From: Desulfuromonadaceae bacterium
GTDB lineage: Bacteria; Desulfobacterota; Desulfuromonadia; Geobacterales; Pseudopelobacteraceae
Length of the DNA: 9,171 bases
Reading direction: 5' to 3'
Assembly: GCA_028686145.1 (NCBI GenBank)
Contig: JAQUCQ010000112.1
Coordinates: forward strand, 1 to 9,171
Shown piece after piece: positions 1-6,514 of this stretch; positions within the stretch are counted from its first letter, which is position 1, and every line of letters begins with the position of its first letter. The notes below the pieces were generated by a model. That model worked only from the letters and a program-made list of their open reading frames with translations, searched no databases and was not told the origin of the DNA. The translations under genes were made by a program, and so were the position numbers.

Positions 1-126
1 AATAATTATTGCCATTAATAGTAACCTTCTTTATATCAAACCAGGAGGAGGTAAAAACAAAATAAAAAATATTCCAGCCTAAAAATCCTATAATAATGTA
101 AAATAGCAAAACTCTGAATAAATTGT
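1..126. other. AT-rich left flank without a recognisable gene
   Basis: This stretch is about 25% GC by direct count of the first two 60-base lines, far below the adjoining hdr genes. It contains stops in most frames. One plus-strand frame is open from the left edge to a TAA at 80-82 and would encode about 26 residues, starting with several isoleucines and containing the tripeptide GGG. It could be the tail of a gene outside the window, but I do not recognise it. A TATAAT hexamer lies at 89-94 with no convincing -35 partner. The composition changes sharply at about 126-140, where the conserved HdrB sequence begins. It could be an intergenic region, the end of an inserted element, or an assembly join. 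Nothing visible decides between these. Confidence 0.6.
42..51 (+). promoter_or_regulatory. Strong Shine-Dalgarno-like sequence with no start codon behind it
   Basis: The bases caggaggagg followed by t match the anti-Shine-Dalgarno sequence very well. No ATG, GTG or TTG follows at 5-12 nt, and the first downstream ATG (96-98) is followed at once by TAA. The expected first codon of hdrB lies about 76 nt further on. It may be a ribosome binding site separated from its gene by a rearrangement, or chance, since the same bases can be read as Pro-Gly-Gly-Gly in the open frame that ends at 82. Confidence 0.25.
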
Positions 127-996
127 CTCAACTACTCATATTATCCCGGCTGCTCACTGCATGCCTCGGCCGGCGAATACGACCTCTCTACCCGCGAACT
201 ATTCAAGGCGCTGGGTATCGGCCTGACCGAAATCCCCGACTGGTTTTGCTGCGGCGCTACTCCGGCTCACAACGTCGATGAACTGCTGTCGCTGTCGCTC
301 TGTGCCAAAAACCTGGAGCTGGCCGACAAGGTTGAAGGAGACATGGCCGTGGCTTGTGCCTCCTGTTTCTCACGACTCAAAACCGCCCAACATGTCTTGG
401 GTGAGAGCGACGTCAAGCGTAAACAGGTTGAAAAAGCCATTGCCGCTCCGGTCAAACTGGACAGCAATGTCAAACACCTGCTGGAAATCCTCGCCAAAGA
501 CCTGGGGCTGGAGCGATTGGCCGCAGCGGTAAACAAGCCGCTGTCCGGCCTCAAAGTTGCCTGCTACTACGGCTGCCTGCTGACCCGTCCCACCGATGTC
601 CCCAACCTGGATTGTGCTGAAGCGCCTACCATCATGGAGCGGGTCATCGAAGCGGTCGGTGCGGAAACCGTCGCGTGGACCCACCGCCTTGAGTGCTGCG
701 GTGCCAATTTCACCCTCTCTCGTCCCGGTGTCGTCATCCAGTTGACCAACGCCATCCTCGAATCCGCCAAAGCGGCTGGCGCCAACTGCATCATGGTTGG
801 GTGCCCCCTGTGTCATGGCAATTTGGACATCCGGCAAAAAGAGATTGAAGGGGTCTACAGCACCAGCTACGGCCTGCCGGTATTTTATCTTACCCAACTG
901 GTTGGACTCTCCGTTGGACTTGGCACAGACAAGCTCGGCCTGGATGCCATGATGGTCAACCCGATGCCGCTGTTGAAAAAGAAGGGGTTACTGTAG
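127..996 (+). CDS. hdrB: CoB-CoM heterodisulfide reductase subunit B-like protein (two CCG domains), start codon missing
   Basis: This is the HdrB-type subunit, which in its family carries a pair of non-cubane 4Fe-4S clusters where a disulfide is reduced. Both CCG motifs are intact. Counting the codon at 127 as residue 1, the first has Cys9, Cys41-Cys42, Cys77 and Cys80; the second has Cys150, Cys190-Cys191, Cys226 and Cys229. The conserved beginning YSYYPGCSLHA is read from 133 and DWFCCGATPAH from 241. The length of about 289 codons is normal for the family, so almost nothing is missing. The frame has a stop at 115-117, and the codons from there to the YYPGC motif include no ATG, GTG or TTG; only ATA at 118 could be argued. 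The first in-frame ATG, at 343, would delete the first CCG half-motif and is not credible. The stop lies 1 nt before hdrA. The family assignment is firm; whether the gene is translated as it stands is uncertain. Confidence 0.88.
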   Translation, partial: LNYSYYPGCSLHASAGEYDLSTRELFKALGIGLTEIPDWFCCGATPAHNVDELLSLSLCAKNLELADKVEGDMAVACASCFSRLKTAQHVLGESDVKRKQVEKAIAAPVKLDSNVKHLLEILAKDLGLERLAAAVNKPLSGLKVACYYGCLLTRPTDVPNLDCAEAPTIMERVIEAVGAETVAWTHRLECCGANFTLSRPGVVIQLTNAILESAKAAGANCIMVGCPLCHGNLDIRQKEIEGVYSTSYGLPVFYLTQLVGLSVGLGTDKLGLDAMMVNPMPLLKKKGLL

Positions 997-997
997 C

Positions 998-2995
998 ATG
1001 TCAAGAATAGGCGTATTCATTTGCCACTGCGGCGAAAATATATCCAGAACGGTTGATGTTGAACGGGTGGCAGCCGAGATTGGCAAGCTCTCCGGCGTAG
1101 CCTTTGCCACCGACTATAAATACATGTGTTCCGACCCGGGTCAAAATCTGCTCAAAAAAGCCATCCAGGAACAGAAACTTACCCATGTCGTGGTTGCCGC
1201 CTGCTCACCGCGCATGCACGAAAAAACCTTCCGCAAAGCCGTCGAAGCGGCCGGACTGAATCCTTTCCTCTGCGAGATGGCCAACATCCGCGAACATTGC
1301 TCCTGGGTGCATGAAAACAGGGAAGAAGCGACCGTCAAGGCGATCGATATCGTCGGCATGATGGTCGAGCGGGTCAAGAAAAACCGTATCCTTCCCACCA
1401 TCACCGTGCCGGTCACCAAGAGATCCCTGGTCATCGGCGGCGGTATCGCCGGAATCCAGGCCGCCCTCGACATCGCCGATTGTGGCCATGAAGTGATTCT
1501 GGTAGAGCGGGAGCCCTCAATCGGCGGTCATATGGCCCAGCTTTCCGAGACCTTCCCGACTCTGGACTGCTCCCAATGCATCATGACCCCCAAGATGGTC
1601 GATGTTGCCAACCATCCCAAAATAAAGCTCTACACCTACAGTGAAGTCGAACTGGTTGAAGGGTATATCGGCAACTTCCAGGTCACCATCAAGAAAAAGG
1701 CCCGTTCAGTCGATGAAGACAAATGTACCGGTTGCGGCGTCTGCATGACCAAATGCCCGCAGAAAAAGATCCCCAACAAATTCGACCAGAACATCGGTAT
1801 GCGCACCGCCATCTACGTCCCCTTTCCTCAGGCCGTGCCCAATACCCCGGTCATTGACCGTGACAACTTCACCTGGTTCAAAACCGGCAAATGCGGCGTC
1901 TGCAAGAAAGTCTGCGGCCCCGGTGCCGTAGATTTTGAACAGCAGGACACCCTGGTCGTCGAAGCGGTCGGCGCCATCGTCGTTGCCACCGGCTTCGACC
2001 TCTACAGCATCGATGAAAAGCCTAAAGGCTCTCCCATCAAAGGGTACGGTGAATTCGGCCATGGCAAAATACCCGACGTCATCGACGGCATGACCTTCGA
2101 ACGTCTGGCAAGCGCCTCCGGTCCGACCGGTGGTAAAATCCTGCGCCCCTCCGACGGCAAGGAGCCGAAACAGATAGTCTTCATCCAGTGCGTCGGTTCC
2201 CGTGCCCGTGAAAAGGGGATCTCCTACTGCTCCAAGGTCTGCTGCATGTACACCGCCAAACATACCATGCTCTATCACCACAAGGTTCACGACGGCCAGG
2301 CCTACGTCTTCTTCATGGACGCCCGTACTCCGGGAAAAAGCTACGACGAATTCTGGCGCCGTTCGATAGAAGAAGAGGAAGCGGTCTACATCCGCGGCAT
2401 GGTCTCCCGTCTCTACCAGAAAGGGGACAAGATCGTCGTCATGGGGAGCGACATCGCCGTCGGTGTCCAGGTCGAGATCGAAGCCGACATGGTGGTCCTG
2501 GCGACCGCCGTGCAACCGCAAAAGGGCGCCGATCTCCTGGCCCAGAAACTCGGCATCTCCTACGACAAATACCACTTCTACTCCGAGGCCCACGCCAAAC
2601 TGCGTCCGGTCGAATGCGCCACCGCCGGCATCTACCTGGCCGGCGCCTGCCAGGGTCCCAAAGATATCCCCGAAACCGTATCCCAGGCCAGTGCCGCAGC
2701 TGCCAAGGTCATGACCCTTTTCTCCAAAGACAAGCTGGAGCGCGAACCGATCGTGGCCCGCGTACGCGAAGCCGGTTGCGTCGGCTGCTTCGCCTGCAAA
2801 AAGGTCTGCGCCTACGGTGCCATCGAAGAAAAGGAGATCCGCGACCGTCAAGGCAACCTGATCAAGGCAGTCGCCTACGTCAACCCGGGTGTGTGCGCCG
2901 GTTGCGGCACCTGCCAGGCGACCTGCCCGTCCAAGTGTGTGGAACTGGATGGGTATACGGATGAGCAAATAATAGCAATGATTGAGGCCCTGTAA
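998..2995 (+). CDS. hdrA: Heterodisulfide reductase subunit A-like flavoprotein (FAD, multiple 4Fe-4S)
   Basis: HdrA is the FAD-containing hub of Hdr complexes and, in characterised systems, the site of flavin-based electron bifurcation. The 665-residue protein has an N-terminal Cys-rich part (Cys9 and Cys11 in ICHCG, then Cys44 and Cys69). A dinucleotide-binding GGGIAG follows at 147-152, then the HdrA-typical CSQC at 191-194. A ferredoxin motif CTGCGVCMTKC lies at 243-253 and another Cys group at 299, 302 and 306. The FAD/thioredoxin-reductase-like region continues with ATGF near 330 and the CVGSR...YCSKVCC segment at 398-416. Two C-terminal 4Fe-4S motifs lie near 594-604 and 632-642. This is the full bacterial HdrA architecture without fusion or selenocysteine. 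The start has a plausible AAGGGG ribosome site at 982-987, inside hdrB. The gene sits between hdrB and the lipoprotein/flxD genes and is probably co-transcribed with them. Confidence 0.95.
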   Translation: MSRIGVFICHCGENISRTVDVERVAAEIGKLSGVAFATDYKYMCSDPGQNLLKKAIQEQKLTHVVVAACSPRMHEKTFRKAVEAAGLNPFLCEMANIREHCSWVHENREEATVKAIDIVGMMVERVKKNRILPTITVPVTKRSLVIGGGIAGIQAALDIADCGHEVILVEREPSIGGHMAQLSETFPTLDCSQCIMTPKMVDVANHPKIKLYTYSEVELVEGYIGNFQVTIKKKARSVDEDKCTGCGVCMTKCPQKKIPNKFDQNIGMRTAIYVPFPQAVPNTPVIDRDNFTWFKTGKCGVCKKVCGPGAVDFEQQDTLVVEAVGAIVVATGFDLYSIDEKPKGSPIKGYGEFGHGKIPDVIDGMTFERLASASGPTGGKILRPSDGKEPKQIVFIQCVGSRAREKGISYCSKVCCMYTAKHTMLYHHKVHDGQAYVFFMDARTPGKSYDEFWRRSIEEEEAVYIRGMVSRLYQKGDKIVVMGSDIAVGVQVEIEADMVVLATAVQPQKGADLLAQKLGISYDKYHFYSEAHAKLRPVECATAGIYLAGACQGPKDIPETVSQASAAAAKVMTLFSKDKLEREPIVARVREAGCVGCFACKKVCAYGAIEEKEIRDRQGNLIKAVAYVNPGVCAGCGTCQATCPSKCVELDGYTDEQIIAMIEAL

Positions 2996-3000
2996 GGAGG
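2994..3000 (+). promoter_or_regulatory. Ribosome binding site that fixes the lipoprotein start
   Basis: AAGGAGG overlaps the hdrA stop codon and stands 8 nt before the ATG at 3009. It supports that ATG over the in-frame TTG at 2982, which lies inside hdrA. Confidence 0.8.
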
Positions 3001-3008
3001 ATTGTGAA

Positions 3009-3203
3009 ATGCTTGCTCGTTTGCTTATGTTGGCAATGTTACTGACAATGTTTCTTTATAGCGGCTGTTCAAGCTACAATTTTCCCAAGGCAGTTTATGA
3101 AGGAGTCCAAACACGGGATCAGCTGCAGTCAACACCGGGTGAGCGGTTGGGGAAGCCAGAACCAATAAATTATCAACAGTATGAGTCGGAACGGAAACGC
3201 TAA
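3009..3203 (+). CDS. Small predicted lipoprotein inside the hdr/flx operon
   Basis: A 64-residue protein. It starts with a short Arg-containing segment and a hydrophobic stretch (residues 4-17, rich in Leu and Met), followed by LYSGCSS with the candidate lipid-modified Cys at about residue 20. The rest is polar, with many Gln, Glu and Arg, and ends in ESERKR. The lipobox is not ideal, because Tyr occupies the -3 position where Leu, Ala or Val is usual; Leu is at -4. Its strong ribosome site overlaps the hdrA stop, and its own stop is 3 nt before flxD, so it is embedded in the operon and probably real. I recognise no family. Every neighbour is a predicted cytoplasmic electron-transfer protein, so an exported lipoprotein here is unexpected. 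It could instead be a single-span membrane anchor with an uncleaved N-terminus. Confidence 0.72.
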   Translation: MLARLLMLAMLLTMFLYSGCSSYNFPKAVYEGVQTRDQLQSTPGERLGKPEPINYQQYESERKR

Positions 3204-3206
3204 TTT

Positions 3207-3704
3207 ATGGATAACACAATTAAACATGACTTCGAACCCAAAATAATTGCCTTTGTCTGCACCTGGTGCACCTACGCCGGGGCCGATCTGGCCGGGACCA
3301 GCCGCATGCAGTACCCGGCCAATGTCAGGGTACTCAAGTTCCCCTGCACCGGCCGCATCGATCCGGTTTTCATTCTGAAAGCCTTTCAGCAGGGGGCCGA
3401 CGGGGTCCTCGTTTCCGGCTGCCACCCCGGTGACTGCCACTACATCGCCGGTAACTTCCATGCCCGGCGACGCTTCGCCGCATTTCGAAAACTGCTGGAG
3501 TTTATCGGTGTTGATCTTAACCGTCTGCAGTTCTCATGGGTTTCGGCTGCCGAAGGGGGCAAATGGGTCGAAGTTGTCACCGATCTGACCGAAAAAGTGC
3601 GCACCATGGGGCCGATGGTCGAATTCAAGGAACTGGCGCTGGAAGAACAGTGGTCCGGTGCCATCGATACGCCGGAATTACGAGAAGCGTATGACGCCAT
3701 CTGA
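3207..3704 (+). CDS. flxD: MvhD/FlxD-type hydrogenase iron-sulfur subunit
   Basis: A small iron-sulfur protein of the MvhD family, which passes electrons from an input module to HdrA. The 165-residue sequence has the family cysteines: Cys18 and Cys21 in CTWC, Cys47 in the PCTGRID motif, and Cys72 and Cys77 in GCHPGDCHY. None is replaced by selenocysteine. The length is slightly above the usual 130-150. The start at 3207 lies 3 nt after the lipoprotein stop and lacks a clear Shine-Dalgarno sequence, so translation may be coupled to the upstream gene. It lies between hdrA and two 4Fe-4S proteins followed by an NAD-dependent flavoprotein, with no hydrogenase large subunit, so the FlxD reading is preferred to MvhD. 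The symbol is by analogy with the Desulfovibrio flx operon. Confidence 0.9.
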   Translation: MDNTIKHDFEPKIIAFVCTWCTYAGADLAGTSRMQYPANVRVLKFPCTGRIDPVFILKAFQQGADGVLVSGCHPGDCHYIAGNFHARRRFAAFRKLLEFIGVDLNRLQFSWVSAAEGGKWVEVVTDLTEKVRTMGPMVEFKELALEEQWSGAIDTPELREAYDAI

Positions 3705-3714
3705 CGGGAAAAAT

Positions 3715-4641
3715 ATGAGCACACAACCAATCGACACATCCATATACACCACCATCACCGCTGCCATTCGCACCGAGGCCTCTCGGCTGTTCACGGCAGG
3801 GGAGATTGTTGCCATCGTCGGCTACGCCGCTGCCCGCCGCAAGGGTGCTGCCCAACCAATTATCATCACTGATGCAGCAGCAGCCGAAACGCTGGTATTT
3901 ACGGAATCTTGCGTCAACAATCTGGCCGTTTACCTGACCAAAGCCAAAAAGGAAATCCCCAAAAACGGGAAGATCGGCATCATCGTCAAAGGGTGTGACC
4001 TGAAAGCCCTAGTCGGACTGATGGGGGAATCACAGCTTAAGCGAGAAGACCTCTACTTGATCGGTATACCCTGTGCTGGTGTTCTCGCCTCCACGGCCCA
4101 ACCCGCGACCGAACTAACAACAGAGACAATCGCCTCCAAATGCTGTGAGTGTGATGCCCATCTGCCGCTCGGCTGCGATTTTGTCCCAAGCATTGCATTT
4201 CCCCCGGGACCGCAACTGGAAAGCCGCTACAGCGCCGAGATCGCCCGGTTGGAAGCACTCACACCGGCCGAACGCTGGGCCTACTGGAAAGAACAGTTTG
4301 CCAAATGCATCAAATGCTATGCCTGTCGCCAGGTCTGTCCGTTCTGTTTCTGTGAACAGTGTCTTTGTGACCGCAACAAACCGCAGATGGTGGATACCAC
4401 TCCCCGCCCGGCTGGTAACACCGCCTGGCACATCGTGCGCGCCATGCATCTCGCCGGCCGCTGTGCCGGTTGCGCCGAATGCGAACGGGTCTGCCCGATG
4501 GACATCCCCTTGAATCTCCTCAATCGTAAAATGGCCAAAGAGCTGAAAGAGCTGTTTGATTACGAGGCCGGCTTTGAGGTTAACGACACGGGTCCGCTGA
4601 CGATGTTTACCGAAAAAGACGATCAATCGTTTATCAAGTAA
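3715..4641 (+). CDS. FlxC-like 4Fe-4S dicluster protein with FrhB-like N-terminal part
   Basis: A predicted cytoplasmic electron-transfer subunit of 308 residues. The N-terminal two thirds resembles the FrhB/FdhB-like fold region, with VKGCDLKALVG near residue 100, GIPCAGV near 122 and a Cys-rich KCCECDAHLPLGCD near 145-155. Two ferredoxin motifs follow: CIKCYACRQVC at 198-208, running straight into a run of further cysteines (211, 213, 216, 218), and CAGCAECERVCP at 250-261. The ATG at 3715 is chosen because it lies 10 nt after the flxD stop with a weak ACGGGA site. The upstream in-frame ATG at 3691 and GTG at 3658 overlap flxD and lack a ribosome site. It is called FlxC-like from its place in the operon. 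Which of the two 4Fe-4S proteins corresponds to FlxB and which to FlxC in Desulfovibrio is not certain. Confidence 0.82.
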   Translation: MSTQPIDTSIYTTITAAIRTEASRLFTAGEIVAIVGYAAARRKGAAQPIIITDAAAAETLVFTESCVNNLAVYLTKAKKEIPKNGKIGIIVKGCDLKALVGLMGESQLKREDLYLIGIPCAGVLASTAQPATELTTETIASKCCECDAHLPLGCDFVPSIAFPPGPQLESRYSAEIARLEALTPAERWAYWKEQFAKCIKCYACRQVCPFCFCEQCLCDRNKPQMVDTTPRPAGNTAWHIVRAMHLAGRCAGCAECERVCPMDIPLNLLNRKMAKELKELFDYEAGFEVNDTGPLTMFTEKDDQSFIK

Positions 4642-4643
4642 GG
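4640..4643 (+). promoter_or_regulatory. Ribosome binding site deciding the FlxB-like start
   Basis: TAAGGA overlaps the preceding stop codon. It leaves 6 nt before ATG 4650 and none before ATG 4644, which favours the second methionine. Confidence 0.55.
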
Positions 4644-4649
4644 ATGCCG

Positions 4650-5657
4650 ATGCAGAAATACATCTCCGAACAGAACCTGAACACCCTCATAGATACGCTG
4701 ATTGCTGCAGGCACCCGCGTCGTAGCCCCGCGCATGAGTGCCGGAATCCCGCTCTACGAACCGCTTGATAGCTCAGCCGAAATGGCGACAGACCTTTTGC
4801 CGCGCCGTTCTGCCAAAGAAGCCTTCTTCCCCGTATGCGAAGAGATCATGTCCTACGAGAAAGAAGGACAGCAGATCAAACTGACCGATGTCGATCCGGC
4901 CCGCTTTCCCGAGACGGTACTGGTCGGGGTGCGCCCCTGCGACGCCGCCGCCATCCCGGTGCTGGATGCGGTGTTCTCCTGGGACTACAAAGATGAATTT
5001 TTTCTCGAACGCCGCAGAAAGACAACCGTCATCGGCCTGGCCTGCACAACTTCCGACGATGCCTGTTTCTGCACCGCCGTTGGGCTCTCTCCTGTCGAAA
5101 GCAGAGGAAGCGACCTGTTCCTGACGCCACTGGAAGGTGGCGGCTATGCCTGTGAGACGTGGAGTGAAAAGGGTGAAGCGCTGATCACCTCCAATAGTGC
5201 CCTCTTCTCGGATCTGAACGGTGCCGCTCCAATGCCACTGGCCGCACCCCAGGTCGACAAGATCGAACTAAATAAGGTCAAGGCATGGCTGGATGAGCAC
5301 TTTGAAGACCCGCTCTGGGATGGCATTGCCGTGCGCTGTGTCGGTTGCGGTGCTTGTGCCTTTGTCTGTCCGGCCTGTCACTGTTTTGATATCGTTGACG
5401 AAGGCACCGAGAAAGCCGGCAAGCGCCGCAAAAGTTGGGATGCCTGTGGCTTCTGGAAGTTTACCCACCACGCCTCGGGCCACAACCCGCGTGACCTGCA
5501 GCCCAAACGCTACCGCAACCGCATCATGCACAAGTTCAAATACTACGACGATAAATTCGGCCAAACTCTCTGCACCGGCTGCGGCCGCTGCGTGCGCATC
5601 TGCCCGGTCGGGATCGACATCGCCCAGATCATAGAAGACATCAGCAGGAAAGACTGA
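4650..5657 (+). CDS. FlxB-like 4Fe-4S protein, hydrogenase/sulfite reductase beta-subunit type
   Basis: A 335-residue iron-sulfur protein of the type that pairs with a FAD/NAD subunit, as in archaeal HydB with HydG and in AsrA with AsrB. Features seen are GVRPCDAAAIPVLD near residue 90, the GLACTTSDDACFC segment near 130 with several cysteines, and two 4Fe-4S motifs, CVGCGACAFVCP starting at 230 and CTGCGRCVRICPVGIDI starting at 308. WDACGF and FTHHASGHNPRD lie between the clusters and are typical of this family. It would relay electrons from the FlxA-like flavoprotein encoded just downstream. I chose ATG 4650 over ATG 4644: AAGG at 4640-4643 is correctly spaced only for the later codon. The gap after the flxC-like stop is 8 nt. 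Confidence 0.85.
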   Translation: MQKYISEQNLNTLIDTLIAAGTRVVAPRMSAGIPLYEPLDSSAEMATDLLPRRSAKEAFFPVCEEIMSYEKEGQQIKLTDVDPARFPETVLVGVRPCDAAAIPVLDAVFSWDYKDEFFLERRRKTTVIGLACTTSDDACFCTAVGLSPVESRGSDLFLTPLEGGGYACETWSEKGEALITSNSALFSDLNGAAPMPLAAPQVDKIELNKVKAWLDEHFEDPLWDGIAVRCVGCGACAFVCPACHCFDIVDEGTEKAGKRRKSWDACGFWKFTHHASGHNPRDLQPKRYRNRIMHKFKYYDDKFGQTLCTGCGRCVRICPVGIDIAQIIEDISRKD

Positions 5658-5662
5658 TTATT

Positions 5663-6511
5663 ATGTGTGATAACACCAACCAAAACATTTATCTCCCCTA
5701 TCTGGCCACTGTCGAGGAAATCATCGACGAGACCCCCGATGTCCGAACACTCAGGCTGGTCTTTCAGGACGAACAGGTCAGGGATAACTTCCGTTTCCGA
5801 GCTGGCCAGTTCGGTGAATACTCAGCGTTTGGTGCCGGAGAGGCAACCTTCTGCATCGCGTCATCACCGACCCGAGCGGGGCACATTGAATGCAGTTTCC
5901 GCTCCGTGGGCAGGGTAACTGAAGAGTTGCGCCGACTGGAAGTGGGGGACAGTATGGGGTTCAGGGGCCCCTACGGCAATTCGTATCCGATCGAAGAATT
6001 CTATGGCAAGAATCTGGTCTTTATTGCCGGCGGTATTGCTCTGCCGCCACTCAGAACCCTTATCTGGAACTGTCTTGACCTGCGTGATAAGTTCGGCGAG
6101 ATTACCATCGTTTATGGGGCCCGGTCGGAAAGTGATCTGGTGTATAAGCGGGAATTGCAGGAATGGCAGGAACGGAAAGATGTGCGCCTGGTTAAGGCCG
6201 TCGATCCGGGTGGAAATAGTCCCGAGTGGGATGGCAAAGTCGGATTTGTGCCGACAATCCTCGAAGAAACGGCACCATCTGCGGAGAACACGGTTGCTCT
6301 GGTCTGCGGCCCTCCAATCATGATCAAGTTCACCCTGCCGGTACTTGAAAAGCTTGGTTTCAGTGATGAACAGGTCTACACTACGCTTGAAAACCGGATG
6401 AAGTGCGGCCTCGGAAAGTGCGGGCGTTGCAATGTGGGCAATGTGTATGTCTGCAAAGATGGCCCGGTCTTTACAGCGAAGCAGGTTAAGGCGATGCCGT
6501 TGGAGTATTAG
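5663..6511 (+). CDS. flxA: FlxA-like FAD/NAD(P)-binding oxidoreductase with C-terminal 2Fe-2S
   Basis: The likely NADH-oxidising subunit of the complex, 282 residues, of the PyrK/HydG/AsrB type. The N-terminal half is a ferredoxin-reductase-like FAD domain, with FRAGQFGEY near 45-55 and ATFCIASSPT near 60-70. The NAD-binding half has FIAGGIALPPLRTLI near 120, GARSESDLVYKREL near 150 and VCGPPIMI near 214. The C-terminus carries the 2Fe-2S motif with Cys248, Cys253, Cys256 and Cys264 (spacing 4, 2, 7), typical of the HydG branch. The start at 5663 is 5 nt after the preceding stop; the nearest purine-rich site, AGGAA, is rather far upstream. It is the last gene of the plus-strand operon, and its stop lies 3 nt from the stop of the convergent gene. 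NADH as donor is inferred from the Desulfovibrio Flx work. Confidence 0.9.
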   Translation: MCDNTNQNIYLPYLATVEEIIDETPDVRTLRLVFQDEQVRDNFRFRAGQFGEYSAFGAGEATFCIASSPTRAGHIECSFRSVGRVTEELRRLEVGDSMGFRGPYGNSYPIEEFYGKNLVFIAGGIALPPLRTLIWNCLDLRDKFGEITIVYGARSESDLVYKRELQEWQERKDVRLVKAVDPGGNSPEWDGKVGFVPTILEETAPSAENTVALVCGPPIMIKFTLPVLEKLGFSDEQVYTTLENRMKCGLGKCGRCNVGNVYVCKDGPVFTAKQVKAMPLEY

Positions 6512-6514
6512 CCG

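Noticed and set aside
86..100. TATAAT hexamer at 89-94 as an hdr operon promoter
   Set aside because: No -35 element is seen at 16-18 nt upstream, and such hexamers are expected by chance in DNA this AT-rich.
370..897. Minus-strand open frame of 175 codons opposite hdrB
   Set aside because: It is antisense to both conserved CCG motifs, has no recognisable motif, and is explained by the codon bias of hdrB.
343..996. hdrB starting at the first in-frame ATG
   Set aside because: This would remove Cys9 and Cys41-42 of the first CCG motif, although those codons upstream are intact and conserved.
1706..2968. Long minus-strand open frame (420 codons) opposite hdrA
   Set aside because: It lies wholly antisense to a well-conserved gene. 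Its translation is low-complexity (Ala, Gly, Asp, Phe), as expected from reverse reading of GC-rich codons, and it shows no domain motif.
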